From: DATKJS01 sp050015275
Lineage (GTDB): Bacteria; Acidobacteriota; Aminicenantia; Aminicenantales; Saccharicenantaceae
Assembly (NCBI GenBank): GCA_050015275.1
Contig: JBEKBS010000004.1
Span: 1-64,000 of the forward strand
Direction: 5' to 3'
Length of the DNA stretch: 64,000 nt
The stretch's first letter is position 1; the number at the start of each line of letters is the position of its first letter. The translations under genes and the position numbers were made by a program. Below are positions 42,782 to 52,346 of this stretch, one piece after another. The notes below the pieces were generated by a model. The model was not told the origin of the DNA. It was given only the letters and a program-made list of their open reading frames with translations, and ran no database searches.

Positions 42782-45700
42782 TTAGCTGTGCGCAGCGGGC
42801 ATTCTCACTTCGACCGAGTGTTCCTGACGGTCGTCAACAAGAGGAATCGCCTGGTCGGGTCGCTCGACGCCGTCCACGGTCACGCTCATCTCGCCATTTC
42901 CGCCACGCGTTTGCAGAACGACGATGTGGTAGACCGTCTCGCGATACCGGTAATGCACCTTGAAGGCCGGCCAATCCTCCGGGAGGCACGAGGCAAAACG
43001 CAGTTTGTCCACTTCCAGCCTCAGCCCCAGGAGTGCTTCCACGATCAGCCGGTACATCCAACCGGCCGAGGCCGTGTACCATGTCCATCCCCCGCAGCCC
43101 GTGTGCGGAGAGAGCGCATAGACGTCGGCCGCGGCGACATACGGTTCTACTTTGTAGGTCGCAATCTCCTCCGGAGATCTCGCATGGTTCACCGGGTTGA
43201 TCATGGCCGACAGCTCCCATGCCCGCCGACTGTCGCCCAAGGCAGCGAAGGCCATCGCCGCCCAGACCGCCCCCTGAGTGTATTGACCGCCATTTTCTCG
43301 CACGCCCGGGACGTACCCTTTGATATAGCCGGGATTCAAAGTCGACTTGTCGAACGGGGGGTCCAAAAGTTGGATCAACCTATGGTCCCGACGAACGAGG
43401 CGCTGATCCACCGCTTCCATGGCCATGCGGGAACGCTCGGCATCGCCCCCTCCGGATAGAACCGACCAGCTTTGGGCAATCGAATCAATCTGACATTCGG
43501 GATTACTCGCCGACCCAAGGGGCGAGCCGTCGTCGAAGTAAGCCCGACGGTACCATTCGCCATCCCAGCCATTTTGCTCGATATTCCGACGGACTTGAGC
43601 CGCCTCCCTCTGGCAACGTTCGACGAAAGATAGGTCACCCCGGGTGCGGGCAACCTCCATGAACTGCATGAGAACTTCGTACAGGAAAAACCCCAACCAG
43701 ACGCTTTCGCCCTTGCCGTGTTCGCCCACAATATTCATGCCGTCGTTCCAGTCTCCAGAGCCGATGAGCGGCAGGCCGTGCTCCCCAAATCTGAGCCCCC
43801 TCAGGATGGCTCGCCGACAGTGTTCGTAGAGAGTGGCCGCCTCTTCCGACCGGCTCGGCAGATCGTAATACGAGTCCTCCTCACTGTTTACCGGGCGGCC
43901 TTCGATAAAATGGACGGGATCATCCAACACTCCGGTGTCCCCTGTGCTGAGAACGTAGCGACATGTCGCTAGCGGCAACCACAGGTAATCATCAGAACAA
44001 TGAGTCCGCACGCCCCGGCCCGAGGGGGGATGCCACCAATGCTGGACATCTCCCTCCGGGAACTGACGGGCGCCGCATCGGAGCAAATGCTCGCGCAAAA
44101 GGTGTGGCGCGGCGTGGACGAGCGCCATCCCGTCCTGCAACTGATCGCGGAAACCAAACGCACCTCCCGGCTGGTAGTATCCGCTCCGCGCCCAAAGACG
44201 GCAGGCCAGGGTCTGGTATAAGAGCCAGCCATTGGTCAGCACGTTGAGAGACGGGTCCGGAGTTTCCACCTGCACGGCGCCGAGCGTGTGATTCCAGTAA
44301 TGCCACACCTCTTCGAGCGCGCCCCGTGCCGCCGATGCTCCCCGGAAGCGGGAGGCCAGGCTACGGGCATCGTCGGCGTTCCGTCCTACCCCGAGCGTGA
44401 AGATGATCTCGCGCTCTTGCCCATCGGCCAGCTCAAAGGGAACCTGGATCGCGGCGCAGGGATCCAAAGCGGGCCCCACCTTACCGGAAAGCCGCGACCG
44501 GGCCATGGACGCCGGACTCTGGAGCGCACCGTTACGCCCGAGAAACTCAGCCCGGTCGCCGCTGATGGTCCGAACAGCATCGTCCAAATCGAAAAAGGCC
44601 ACCCGGTCGGCGAACTCCGTGTTGTAGGGGTTGCGGGCGAAGAGCGCCCCACTCCCGGGATCAACTTCGGTGGCCACGTGAAAGGCCGATTTCGGCCGCA
44701 GGTCTCCCAGCACCCACTCCACGTATCCCGTAGCCGAGAGACGGCGGGTTCGGCCGCACTCGTTGCGCACTTTCAACACCGTGAACTTGATCGGCGCGTC
44801 CAGGGCCACGTAAACCCATAGTTCAGAGCGGATGCCCCGTTCCATGTGCTCGAAGACGCTGTATCCGAATCCGTGCCGGCTGACATACGGCTGCGAGCCG
44901 CGGCTGGGTAGCGGCGTGGGGGACCAGAAGTGGCCCCTCTCTTCGTCACGGAGGTAAAAGGCTTCTCCGCTGGAATCGCTCACCGGGTCGTTGGTCCAGG
45001 GAGTGAGGCGGAACTCGTGGGCATTCTCGCTCCAAGTGCAGGCCCGGCCACTCTCTGAGATGACAGTTCCGAAGTCCGGGTTCGCCAGCACATTCACCCA
45101 TGGTGCCGGCGTCACTTGCCCGGGCGCGGTTGTAATGACGTACTCGCGCCCATCGGGAGTGAAGCCTCCCAGCCCGTTGAAGAAGATCAGATCGTGGCGA
45201 GGCAACGCGGCCGTTCCCGGGGCTTCGGCGCGGCGGATTCGGGGCGATGCGAGGCGCGGGACGTTTACCTCCCCAAGGCCGCGACGGTTGATCTGGTCCG
45301 CCAGCGTTCCGCGACTGTCGACGAGGATGGCCCGGGCGACGCTCTGGAAAAGGATGCGGTCCTCATTTGATATCTGGTCTACAGGTCTTACAAAGATACC
45401 CCCGGGTCGATCCGTGACGTTGGCTTCGAGGCCGGCGGCAATGAGCCCCATGATTTGTTCGTTGAGGAGTTGCCGGTATCCGACGTGGTCTTCATTCCAG
45501 ATCACCAGGTCCACGGCCAATCCTTTCAGGCGCCAGTAGGCATGGGCCTGCACGAGTTGGCGAACCAGTTCGATATTGGCCGGGTCGCCAATCCGCAGCA
45601 GCACGATCGGCAAATCTCCTGAGATGGAGTAGCCCCACAGACTTGATTGCCCGCGACGGTTCTTGATGAGGAGGCCCGGGTCCGCGCGCAGCGAGGAGTT

Positions 45701-48700
45701 GGCGTAGATGACCGAGCTGGCCAGGCGTCCATAGAGTTGCGCGTCGCCCTCGGTGGCATTGAGCTGTCGCAAGAACACCTGGCTGTGTGACCACGCCAGA
45801 TCGAAGACGCGATCCGCGAGACGGCGATCCCGGTATTTGCCGATCAGCCCCAGGCACACGTCGCGAGTGTCCCCGATGCCCGAAACCATATTGATCGTTG
45901 CGCTTTCTTCCGGATCGAGCGTCATTCGATAACGGATGGCGACAATCGGATCCAGCACGGAACCCTCGCTGCCCGAGAGCGTGGCGGCGCCACTCATCGC
46001 TTGGGGGTTGGCGGCGGTATTGCCGCGGCCGATGAACCTCAGGCGGTCCGTCTCGTAGGAAATTTCTCCGATTTCCGCCCCATGCACGGCCAGCAGATGA
46101 AACATCCAGGGCGTGTGCTCGTCCACGGAGCGGGGCCGGCGAGTGCAGAGAATCGCCCCCTGGGGCCGGAGGATCTCGGTTTGGACAAAGAGATTGCTGA
46201 ACGCCGGATGCAAGGCGTCCGCGGCCGGTGAGGCCAGAACGACTTCCGCGTAACTCGTGACATCAATCGCCCGGCGCGTGCGGGAGCGGTTGGTGAGGGT
46301 GATACGGCGCAGCTCGACATCATCCTCGGGCGATACGGCGATCTCGGTATGGGTGTCAAATTCGTGGTCGCGGCGGCGGAACTCCGCTCGCGCCTCCGAG
46401 AAGATCGCTTCGTATTTCTCCGACCCTTTGAGCGTCGGCTGATAGGCGGTTGACCAGACCTCCCCGGAGGCTACGTCGCGGAGGTAACAGAACGCACCCC
46501 AATTGTCACAGGTGCTGTCTTCGCGCCAGCGCGTGACGGCGATATCCTTCCAGCGGCTGTACCCGCCGCCGGCGTTCGTGATCATCACATGGTATCTTCC
46601 GTTCGACAACAGCTGCACTTCAGGTATCGGCGTGTCTGGGCTGCTGAAAACGCGTACCGGCGTCTCCGAACCGTTGAGAGTCGTGCGGACCCCGGAGAGC
46701 TCGGCGGTGTGCCAATAGAACGCCGTGGCTTTGGGAACCCGCTCCTGGAGTAACAGCATGGTTGCCTGGAACAGAGGATCCGACTCGAATCGCTTCTGCA
46801 TCGGACGGTCCAGGAGCAGGCAGGCCAGAGACAGGAAGCTCATGCCCTCGTGATGGGCCATGAACGACCGGACCACGGCGCTCGACTGCCCGCGGGGCAG
46901 ACGCGAAGGAGTGTAGTCGATCGCTTCATAGAAACCGTATTCTCCCTCCAGCCCTTCAGCGGCGAGTCTCTCCAAATTCAGACACGCCTCCTTGGGCGCC
47001 ACCATCAGGGCGAGCACGGAGGCATACGGGGCAATGACCAAATCATCGGCGAGGCCGCGTTTGAGGCCCAGGCCGGGCACGCCAAACGCTCGGTACTGGT
47101 AATTGAGATGAACATCGATCGAATTGAAGCCGGACTCCGAACTCCCCCACGGTACCCCGCGATGCCTTCCATACTCAGCCTGCCTTTCCACCGCCGCCCG
47201 GTAGGTCTGGTCGAGCAGACTGTCTTCGTAAGTCGGCATCACGAGAAGCGGCATGAGATACTCAAACATTGAACCGCTCCACGAAAGGAGGACCGGTTTT
47301 CCGCCGGCGGTGGTGAGCAGGCGCCCCAGGGCAAACCAACTCTCTTGAGGCAGTTTTCCCTGTGCGATCGCTACGAAAGTGGACAATCTCGCTTCCGAAG
47401 CCAGCAGATCGTAGTAACTCGAGTCCCGGCGTCGCTCGCCAACGTTGTAGCCGATCGCCAGCAGATGACGTGCCTTGTCAAACAGGAAGTCATACTCCAT
47501 CTCGGCCAGTTCGCCGGATTGCCGCGCCAGACGTTCGATCGCCGCAATCCTTGCTGTAGCGCGGCGGCTTGCTTGGGTGATGAGCCGGCGAAGCTCGCTC
47601 AGCCGCTCGTTTTCCCCGGGTGTCGTGTCCGAGCCGAGGTGATTCTCAATAGCCGACAGCCACTCCCCCTCGAATCCGGCCAGTTCGCGCAGCGTGGGGA
47701 TCGCATCGAGTCCGCGAAAGGTGTTGAGCCAATCCGGAGAGGTCGGCAGCAAGGTCCACGGAGCGAGAAAGGTCAGCTCGTCGAGGGCGCCCTGGCATTG
47801 GCGAGCGAGGGTACGTGCCCACCGCATGGCTTGGCTTTCGGCGTCGGCCTCGGGGCTGTCCACCGCCTCCGCGACGGCCGTCGCCAACCGGGCGAGGCAC
47901 AGCCGCGCCCCCGATAGCGTCGTTGGCCGGGAAGCGGAGGGAGACGCCAGGTCCTTCTGAAGTTGAGCGAGCTGGGCTGGAGCGGCTTCTCCCCTAGCGT
48001 CCATGAGAATCTGCAGGGTGTCGCTGAGTCCGTCAAACCATCGCGCTTCCAGGATCTGGCGATCGGGAAGGGCGGCCAGACCCGGCCGCAAGGTCAGCAG
48101 ATGGCCCGCAAGGTTCCCGCTGTCCACCGTCGAAACGTAGAGGGGGGGCAGCGCTTTCAGCGACCGCGTATCATACCAGTTGTAGAAGTGGCCCTGGTAC
48201 CGTTCTAAGGCTCCCATCGTGTGGAAGGCATTCGCCGTGCGTTCGATGAGTTGTCCAGCCGGAATGTAACCGAAGTCATAGGCGGACAAATTTGCGAGTA
48301 ACGCCAGTCCCATGTTGGTCGGCGACGTGCGATGCCCGATCACGGGAGTGGGATGCTCTTGATAGTTATCCGGCGGCAGCCAATGATCTTCCGGACCGAC
48401 GAAAATCTCGAAGAAGGCCCAGGTCTTTCGGGCGAGCTTCCGGAGAAAGAGAGTCTGGTCGGCGGTCAGCCTTGTTTCGCGGCGGGCGAGCGGCCGGCTG
48501 ATCCACCACTCGATAGCCGGAGATGCCAACCAGAGGCCCAGGATAGGCCCGGCCACACCCAGCGCGGCCGGCCTCGAGAGCGCCAGATACAGCACCCCGG
48601 CCGTGGCCAAAACGGGCGAGATCCACATTGTGCGCCAGGAACCGGCGAGGTCCGCGCGCCTATTGCGATCCGGGTTGCCCGACGGATTCCATTCGAGAAG

Positions 48701-51502
48701 TCGTCGATGGGTGACCCACATCCGCCAGACCGTGCGCCCAATCGCATCCAGACTGAAGAAAGCCTCGTAGGGGAGGCAGGCGAGCGCAAAGGCGGCCTGA
48801 GCCGTGTGCCGGCCAGCCGAGCGCATCGCAGTCGTAAGGTGCTGACGTAGCAGCACATCGCCCGACTTCTGAAACAGAGCCAGAAAAGAAGCCGTCCAGG
48901 GAGGAATCAGGATGGTTCCGATAACGGCCAGGGTCCATAACCAGGATGGCGACAAGACGGTCCAACTGAGCAAACACAGCAGGGTCAACGCCGCCGCTAC
49001 GAGGCTCCGACGAAGATTGTCGAAAATCTTCCATCGGGACAGCCCGGAAAGCGGGTTTTTCTGTCGGCTTCCCTCAGGGCCGGGAACGCCGGGAAGCAGC
49101 CAGCGGGCAATTTGCCAATCCCCGCGAATCCAACGGTGCCGACGGCTCACGTCCTCGCTATAGCGGGATGGGTATTCCTCGTACAACAGGACATCGCTCA
49201 ACAGCCCCGCCCGCGCGTAGCACCCTTCCACAAGGTCATGGCTGAGAATCCGGTTTTCGGGAAACCGCCCTTTGAGGACCCGTTCGAACACATCGACATC
49301 ATAGATCCCCTTGCCAATGAATGAGCCTTCACCAAACACATCCTGGTAGACATCGGAGACAACCCGGGTGTATGGGTCGATGCCGGGCTCGCTCCCGCAC
49401 AATCGTGCATACCGCGAGCGGCTCATGCCGGGCAGGCTAACGGCCATGCGTGGCTGAAGGATGCCGTACCCCTCACCGATCCGCCGCTTGTCTTCATCAT
49501 ACCGCGCCCGATTCAGCGGGTGGGCCATGGCTCCCACAAACTGCCATGCCGAATCACGGGGGAGCTGCGTATCCGTGTCCAGGGTGATCACGTACTTCAC
49601 GTTCGCTAAGACGGCCATGTCTCCAACGATGAGGGAGAACCGGTCTTTTGGACCGCCGCGCAGGAGCGAATTCAATTCCTCAATCTTCCCTCGCTTGCGC
49701 TCGTAACCCATCCAACGCCGCTCCCGAGGGTTCCAGCGGCGCGGGCGATGAAAGAGGAAGAACGTGTTGCCCTTCGCACTCCTGTACTTTTCATTCAACT
49801 CTTCGATTCTCTTCTGGGCCCGCTGCAACAGCGGGCCGTCCTCCGGAATCGTTTCCTCTTGTGCGTCCCGGAAATCCGTTAGCAGACCGAAGTGCAAGTT
49901 CTCGTCCCTATTGGCCAGAAACCGAACCTCCAGAGCCTCGGTCAGATCCTCGATGTTTTGAGCGCTTGTGAGCATCGTCGGGATCACCACGAGAGAGCGC
50001 GATTCCGGCGGAATTCCCCCGGAGAAGTCCATCCGCGGCAGCAAGCGCGGGGTCGCCACCAAGGTCGCCAGCCAGTTCGCCAACGCCACCGCCAGATGAC
50101 TTGCCCCCAGTACCAAGGGGAGCCCGATCAGCGCGACGTGCCAATTGTGGAGCCCGCTGGCATGCGCCTTGGCCAACAAACTCCCGGAGAAAATCGCCGT
50201 AATCAGTGCGATCGTGCCCAGATAAAGGAGCAAAGGAAACCGGTCGATCATCCCCCGGAGAACCTCGGGAATGGAGCGGCGGACTTCCGCCGTCCGTCCG
50301 AGCTGCCGCCCTCCCTTGCCGATCAGGTAGTACCCAACATGTGCCGTTCGTTCATCGCTGCCTTTCCCGGCCGCGCCTTCGCGGGCCAATTTGACCGCTT
50401 GGCGGGCCACCTCGCTTTCGGACAGCGGGCTGCTCCTCGCGACCTTCTCCACGACATGCCGGTAGCGATCCCGGGTGCTAAAATCCATCTTGCCATAAAC
50501 TCCCCCAGGATCCTCCCGCAGGACCTGCTCGACAACGCTCATCGTCTCGACGAACTCGCGCCAGTCCATCGCCCCTAGAATCCGGAGGCTGCCGATGCTG
50601 TTGCTGATGGAAACCTGATCGGCCGCCTGTTGTTGGTTCTCCGACTGCACCAACTGCTCAATCGTCAGGCCGGATTCGGAGAGCCGCTGCTCAATCCAGG
50701 TGAGGGGCAATGCCAAAGCTGGGCTCTGCCCTTGCAACCTCCGGGCCAATTCCGCAACAAACGAACTCACCATGGGCGGTCTCGACCGCGCCATATCCGC
50801 GATCACAAGAATGAGACTCTTAGGGTCTTTCTCGGCGGTTTCCGTCATCTGGTCCGCCCAGTAGTCGGCGCGGTTGCGGTCGAGCCTGTCGCAGGCGATC
50901 CGGGCTCCAACGCGTCGCAAATTCTCGATGAGGGCCAGACGCAGCATGATCGGGATGGCCCATATCTCGCCTAACTTCAGGACGGTCACCGTTTGGTAGG
51001 CGGCTACGAAATTGCTGAGACTTTCCAGGTCGAACCGTCCATCGCCGTGCGAGATCGTCTCCAGCGCGAGGTCGTACACGCGGGGAAGCCCGGCCGATGG
51101 GCCGTTCAGCAAGCGTGGGAGTTCACGGCTGTAACCCTTGGGCAGGTGGCGGTTGGCTGTGCGAATCTGTTCTTCAATCAGATAGAAGTTGTCGAGCAGC
51201 CATTCCCCGGCCGGCGCAATCCGCCGATTGGCCTGGACCGCCGCCGTAAGCAAATCGCAGGTTCCAATCAGGACTCTTTCGTTCTCCGCGAGCCGCGCCA
51301 GCAGCAGGTCCGGAGCCTGTCCCAAACTGAGCGTGTGCGATTCCGCCAGGGCCTTGCCATGCTGCTTCATCTGGTCGCTGCTGAACAGTTCCGATCGCAG
51401 CGGTGGTTCGGTACCGGCGAATTCTCGGGCCAAATCGTTTCCGCGGAGACGCGCCCATGAATGGAGCAAGTTTCTGCGAATGGCCCTGCTGCTCACCGGC
51501 AA
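42782..51502 (-). CDS. Cyclic beta-1,2-glucan synthase-like protein (GT84 / transglycosylation / GH94)
   Basis: 2906 residues, the size of NdvB/Cgs enzymes. The start is TTG at 51502, with AAGGAG 9 nt upstream; a GTG two codons later is possible. Transmembrane segments near 420-490 and 860-1010 flank a GT84 domain with 'ITLDTDTQLPRDSAW' (Asp642, Asp644), 'ENRILSHDLVEGCYARAGLL' and 'SRRHRWIRGDWQ'. A (alpha/alpha)6 domain of the Cgs transglycosylation type follows from about 1065 ('DHWLPPDNYQEHP', 'TSPTNMGLALLANLSAYDFG'). Two carbohydrate-binding and phosphorylase-like sections lead to GH94 with 'GSGDWNDGMN' (Asp2587). The protein should polymerise UDP-glucose and cyclise or trim the product at the membrane. 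It is the largest gene here. Confidence 0.9.
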   Translation of the reverse strand: MPVSSRAIRRNLLHSWARLRGNDLAREFAGTEPPLRSELFSSDQMKQHGKALAESHTLSLGQAPDLLLARLAENERVLIGTCDLLTAAVQANRRIAPAGEWLLDNFYLIEEQIRTANRHLPKGYSRELPRLLNGPSAGLPRVYDLALETISHGDGRFDLESLSNFVAAYQTVTVLKLGEIWAIPIMLRLALIENLRRVGARIACDRLDRNRADYWADQMTETAEKDPKSLILVIADMARSRPPMVSSFVAELARRLQGQSPALALPLTWIEQRLSESGLTIEQLVQSENQQQAADQVSISNSIGSLRILGAMDWREFVETMSVVEQVLREDPGGVYGKMDFSTRDRYRHVVEKVARSSPLSESEVARQAVKLAREGAAGKGSDERTAHVGYYLIGKGGRQLGRTAEVRRSIPEVLRGMIDRFPLLLYLGTIALITAIFSGSLLAKAHASGLHNWHVALIGLPLVLGASHLAVALANWLATLVATPRLLPRMDFSGGIPPESRSLVVIPTMLTSAQNIEDLTEALEVRFLANRDENLHFGLLTDFRDAQEETIPEDGPLLQRAQKRIEELNEKYRSAKGNTFFLFHRPRRWNPRERRWMGYERKRGKIEELNSLLRGGPKDRFSLIVGDMAVLANVKYVITLDTDTQLPRDSAWQFVGAMAHPLNRARYDEDKRRIGEGYGILQPRMAVSLPGMSRSRYARLCGSEPGIDPYTRVVSDVYQDVFGEGSFIGKGIYDVDVFERVLKGRFPENRILSHDLVEGCYARAGLLSDVLLYEEYPSRYSEDVSRRHRWIRGDWQIARWLLPGVPGPEGSRQKNPLSGLSRWKIFDNLRRSLVAAALTLLCLLSWTVLSPSWLWTLAVIGTILIPPWTASFLALFQKSGDVLLRQHLTTAMRSAGRHTAQAAFALACLPYEAFFSLDAIGRTVWRMWVTHRRLLEWNPSGNPDRNRRADLAGSWRTMWISPVLATAGVLYLALSRPAALGVAGPILGLWLASPAIEWWISRPLARRETRLTADQTLFLRKLARKTWAFFEIFVGPEDHWLPPDNYQEHPTPVIGHRTSPTNMGLALLANLSAYDFGYIPAGQLIERTANAFHTMGALERYQGHFYNWYDTRSLKALPPLYVSTVDSGNLAGHLLTLRPGLAALPDRQILEARWFDGLSDTLQILMDARGEAAPAQLAQLQKDLASPSASRPTTLSGARLCLARLATAVAEAVDSPEADAESQAMRWARTLARQCQGALDELTFLAPWTLLPTSPDWLNTFRGLDAIPTLRELAGFEGEWLSAIENHLGSDTTPGENERLSELRRLITQASRRATARIAAIERLARQSGELAEMEYDFLFDKARHLLAIGYNVGERRRDSSYYDLLASEARLSTFVAIAQGKLPQESWFALGRLLTTAGGKPVLLSWSGSMFEYLMPLLVMPTYEDSLLDQTYRAAVERQAEYGRHRGVPWGSSESGFNSIDVHLNYQYRAFGVPGLGLKRGLADDLVIAPYASVLALMVAPKEACLNLERLAAEGLEGEYGFYEAIDYTPSRLPRGQSSAVVRSFMAHHEGMSFLSLACLLLDRPMQKRFESDPLFQATMLLLQERVPKATAFYWHTAELSGVRTTLNGSETPVRVFSSPDTPIPEVQLLSNGRYHVMITNAGGGYSRWKDIAVTRWREDSTCDNWGAFCYLRDVASGEVWSTAYQPTLKGSEKYEAIFSEARAEFRRRDHEFDTHTEIAVSPEDDVELRRITLTNRSRTRRAIDVTSYAEVVLASPAADALHPAFSNLFVQTEILRPQGAILCTRRPRSVDEHTPWMFHLLAVHGAEIGEISYETDRLRFIGRGNTAANPQAMSGAATLSGSEGSVLDPIVAIRYRMTLDPEESATINMVSGIGDTRDVCLGLIGKYRDRRLADRVFDLAWSHSQVFLRQLNATEGDAQLYGRLASSVIYANSSLRADPGLLIKNRRGQSSLWGYSISGDLPIVLLRIGDPANIELVRQLVQAHAYWRLKGLAVDLVIWNEDHVGYRQLLNEQIMGLIAAGLEANVTDRPGGIFVRPVDQISNEDRILFQSVARAILVDSRGTLADQINRRGLGEVNVPRLASPRIRRAEAPGTAALPRHDLIFFNGLGGFTPDGREYVITTAPGQVTPAPWVNVLANPDFGTVISESGRACTWSENAHEFRLTPWTNDPVSDSSGEAFYLRDEERGHFWSPTPLPSRGSQPYVSRHGFGYSVFEHMERGIRSELWVYVALDAPIKFTVLKVRNECGRTRRLSATGYVEWVLGDLRPKSAFHVATEVDPGSGALFARNPYNTEFADRVAFFDLDDAVRTISGDRAEFLGRNGALQSPASMARSRLSGKVGPALDPCAAIQVPFELADGQEREIIFTLGVGRNADDARSLASRFRGASAARGALEEVWHYWNHTLGAVQVETPDPSLNVLTNGWLLYQTLACRLWARSGYYQPGGAFGFRDQLQDGMALVHAAPHLLREHLLRCGARQFPEGDVQHWWHPPSGRGVRTHCSDDYLWLPLATCRYVLSTGDTGVLDDPVHFIEGRPVNSEEDSYYDLPSRSEEAATLYEHCRRAILRGLRFGEHGLPLIGSGDWNDGMNIVGEHGKGESVWLGFFLYEVLMQFMEVARTRGDLSFVERCQREAAQVRRNIEQNGWDGEWYRRAYFDDGSPLGSASNPECQIDSIAQSWSVLSGGGDAERSRMAMEAVDQRLVRRDHRLIQLLDPPFDKSTLNPGYIKGYVPGVRENGGQYTQGAVWAAMAFAALGDSRRAWELSAMINPVNHARSPEEIATYKVEPYVAAADVYALSPHTGCGGWTWYTASAGWMYRLIVEALLGLRLEVDKLRFASCLPEDWPAFKVHYRYRETVYHIVVLQTRGGNGEMSVTVDGVERPDQAIPLVDDRQEHSVEVRMPAAHS

Positions 51503-51873
51503 GTGTGAGGTCTCCTTCTGATGTTAAGGGAACATCCCTATGTTCGGGGACATCCTTTGAAAGTCAGCAACAAATAGCGATGTTCTGAGAGAGGGCCACC
51601 CGAAATCGTGAATTTCGCAATTCATCTTAATCGAAGGGAGGCCAATCATGATGACTTAGTCTAGCATATACCATGGGGGGAGTGTAAGAAAAACTGGGTA
51701 GACCTCCTTGGATGAGGACGACGAATCAAGAAGGTTCTCTTGGCTCGTGATAAGGGTGAAAACAGACTCAAACGTGAAAAGGAGTCTATACGGAAAATCT
51801 GACAGTCCCACTACTGGGATTTGGCACAGTTCGAACGTCAGCTTCCTACGTCGGTTCGCACAACATGAGAATT

Positions 51874-51911
51874 CCGTGTGACGGTGGCGTGACAGAATAG
51901 GCTGAAAGCGC
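51874..51911 (+). repeat. 38-nt perfect direct repeat, copy 1
   Basis: Begins CCGTGTGACGGTGGCGTGAC and ends GGCTGAAAGCGC; identical over all 38 positions to 52216-52253. Flanks diverge immediately. It precedes the promoter of the 59-codon gene by about 40 nt. Not palindromic. Confidence 0.95.
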
Positions 51912-51952
51912 CGCCGGTCTCGGCCTATCGATGAAGGCCCGAGCCTTCCACG

Positions 51953-51981
51953 TTGCGTCGCCCACGGGGCTGCAGTAGAAT
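51953..51981 (+). promoter_or_regulatory. Promoter of the 59-codon gene
   Basis: TTGCGT (51953-51958), 17 nt, TAGAAT (51976-51981). The predicted start near 51988 gives a 34-nt leader carrying AAAAAGGAG. Confidence 0.55.
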
Positions 51982-52021
51982 CAGAATAGGGCGTTAACCG
52001 AGGGGTAAAAAGGAGCATTGA

Positions 52022-52201
52022 ATGGTCGGAAGATGGCTGGCTAATAATTGGCTTGCGGTTCTTACGGCGCTTGGAATCCTATATGGAATTGGCATGTCCA
52101 CATATAACTTCGTAGAACTGCGAAGGATAAGACGCCGTATCTTAGAATACGCGGCGTCAATGCTGCCCCGCACCTGGACAAACGACAAGGCCCCGGAATA
52201 A
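52022..52201 (+). CDS. Unrecognised 59-residue single-pass membrane protein
   Basis: The ATG at 52022 is preceded by AAAAAGGAG with 6-nt spacing and by a plausible promoter. The peptide starts 'MVGRWLANNWLAVLTALGIL', continues as one hydrophobic segment to about residue 30 ('YGIGMSTYNF'), then becomes strongly basic ('VELRRIRRRILEYAAS') and ends 'TWTNDKAPE'. This layout suggests one transmembrane helix with a cytoplasmic basic tail. No family is recognised. It lies between two copies of a perfect 38-nt repeat, the second starting 15 nt after its stop, within the putative island and before the tRNA. It could be a toxin-like or regulatory small membrane protein, but nothing shows this. Confidence 0.6.
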   Translation: MVGRWLANNWLAVLTALGILYGIGMSTYNFVELRRIRRRILEYAASMLPRTWTNDKAPE

Positions 52202-52215
52202 TCCTTACCTGCCAG

Positions 52216-52253
52216 CCGTGTGACGGTGGCGTGACAGAATAGGCTGAAAGCGC
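52216..52253 (+). repeat. 38-nt perfect direct repeat, copy 2
   Basis: Identical to 51874-51911. Together the copies bound a 342-nt unit (start to start) that contains the promoter and the whole 59-codon gene. The spacing resembles a duplicated insertion or cassette boundary. Confidence 0.95.
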
Positions 52254-52280
52254 AGTAAAATTACGGTTTCGGACGGAAGA

Positions 52281-52304
52281 CGATGAGAGGGTCAAGGCTC
52301 ATCG
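52281..52304 (-). repeat. 7-bp hairpin downstream of tRNA-Arg
   Basis: CGATGAG, 10 nt, CTCATCG. It lies about 43 nt past the tRNA 3' end. No T run follows on either strand, so terminator function is doubtful. Confidence 0.35.
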
Positions 52305-52346
52305 TAAATCGCTGATAAATCAAATAATCAGGGGAGAAAGAAAGAG

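Larger units (their letters stand above)
51503..52021. other. 519-nt spacer with no assured gene, containing the first 38-nt repeat
   Basis: Just upstream of the synthase start lies GAACAT-CCCT-ATGTTC (6-bp inverted repeat, about 51519-51534), a possible operator. A 120-codon minus-strand frame (51656-52018) and a short plus-strand frame ending at the first repeat have no ribosome site and no recognised domain. Composition is A/T-rich compared with resident DNA. It may hold degraded sequence. Confidence 0.5.

Noticed and set aside
51519..51534. LexA-type operator before the glucan-synthase gene
   Set aside because: The GAAC...GTTC halves are 8 nt apart, unlike the 4-nt spacing of the Gram-positive LexA box. 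Noted only as an inverted repeat.
51656..52018. 120-codon minus-strand frame next to the 59-codon gene
   Set aside because: No ribosome site, no domain, Ser/Arg-rich. It crosses the first 38-nt repeat and the promoter of the small gene. Kept only as a spacer.
51874..52253. CRISPR array or integron cassette
   Set aside because: Only two repeat copies with a 304-nt gap, no cas genes, no integron integrase, and the repeat lacks the inverted structure of attC.
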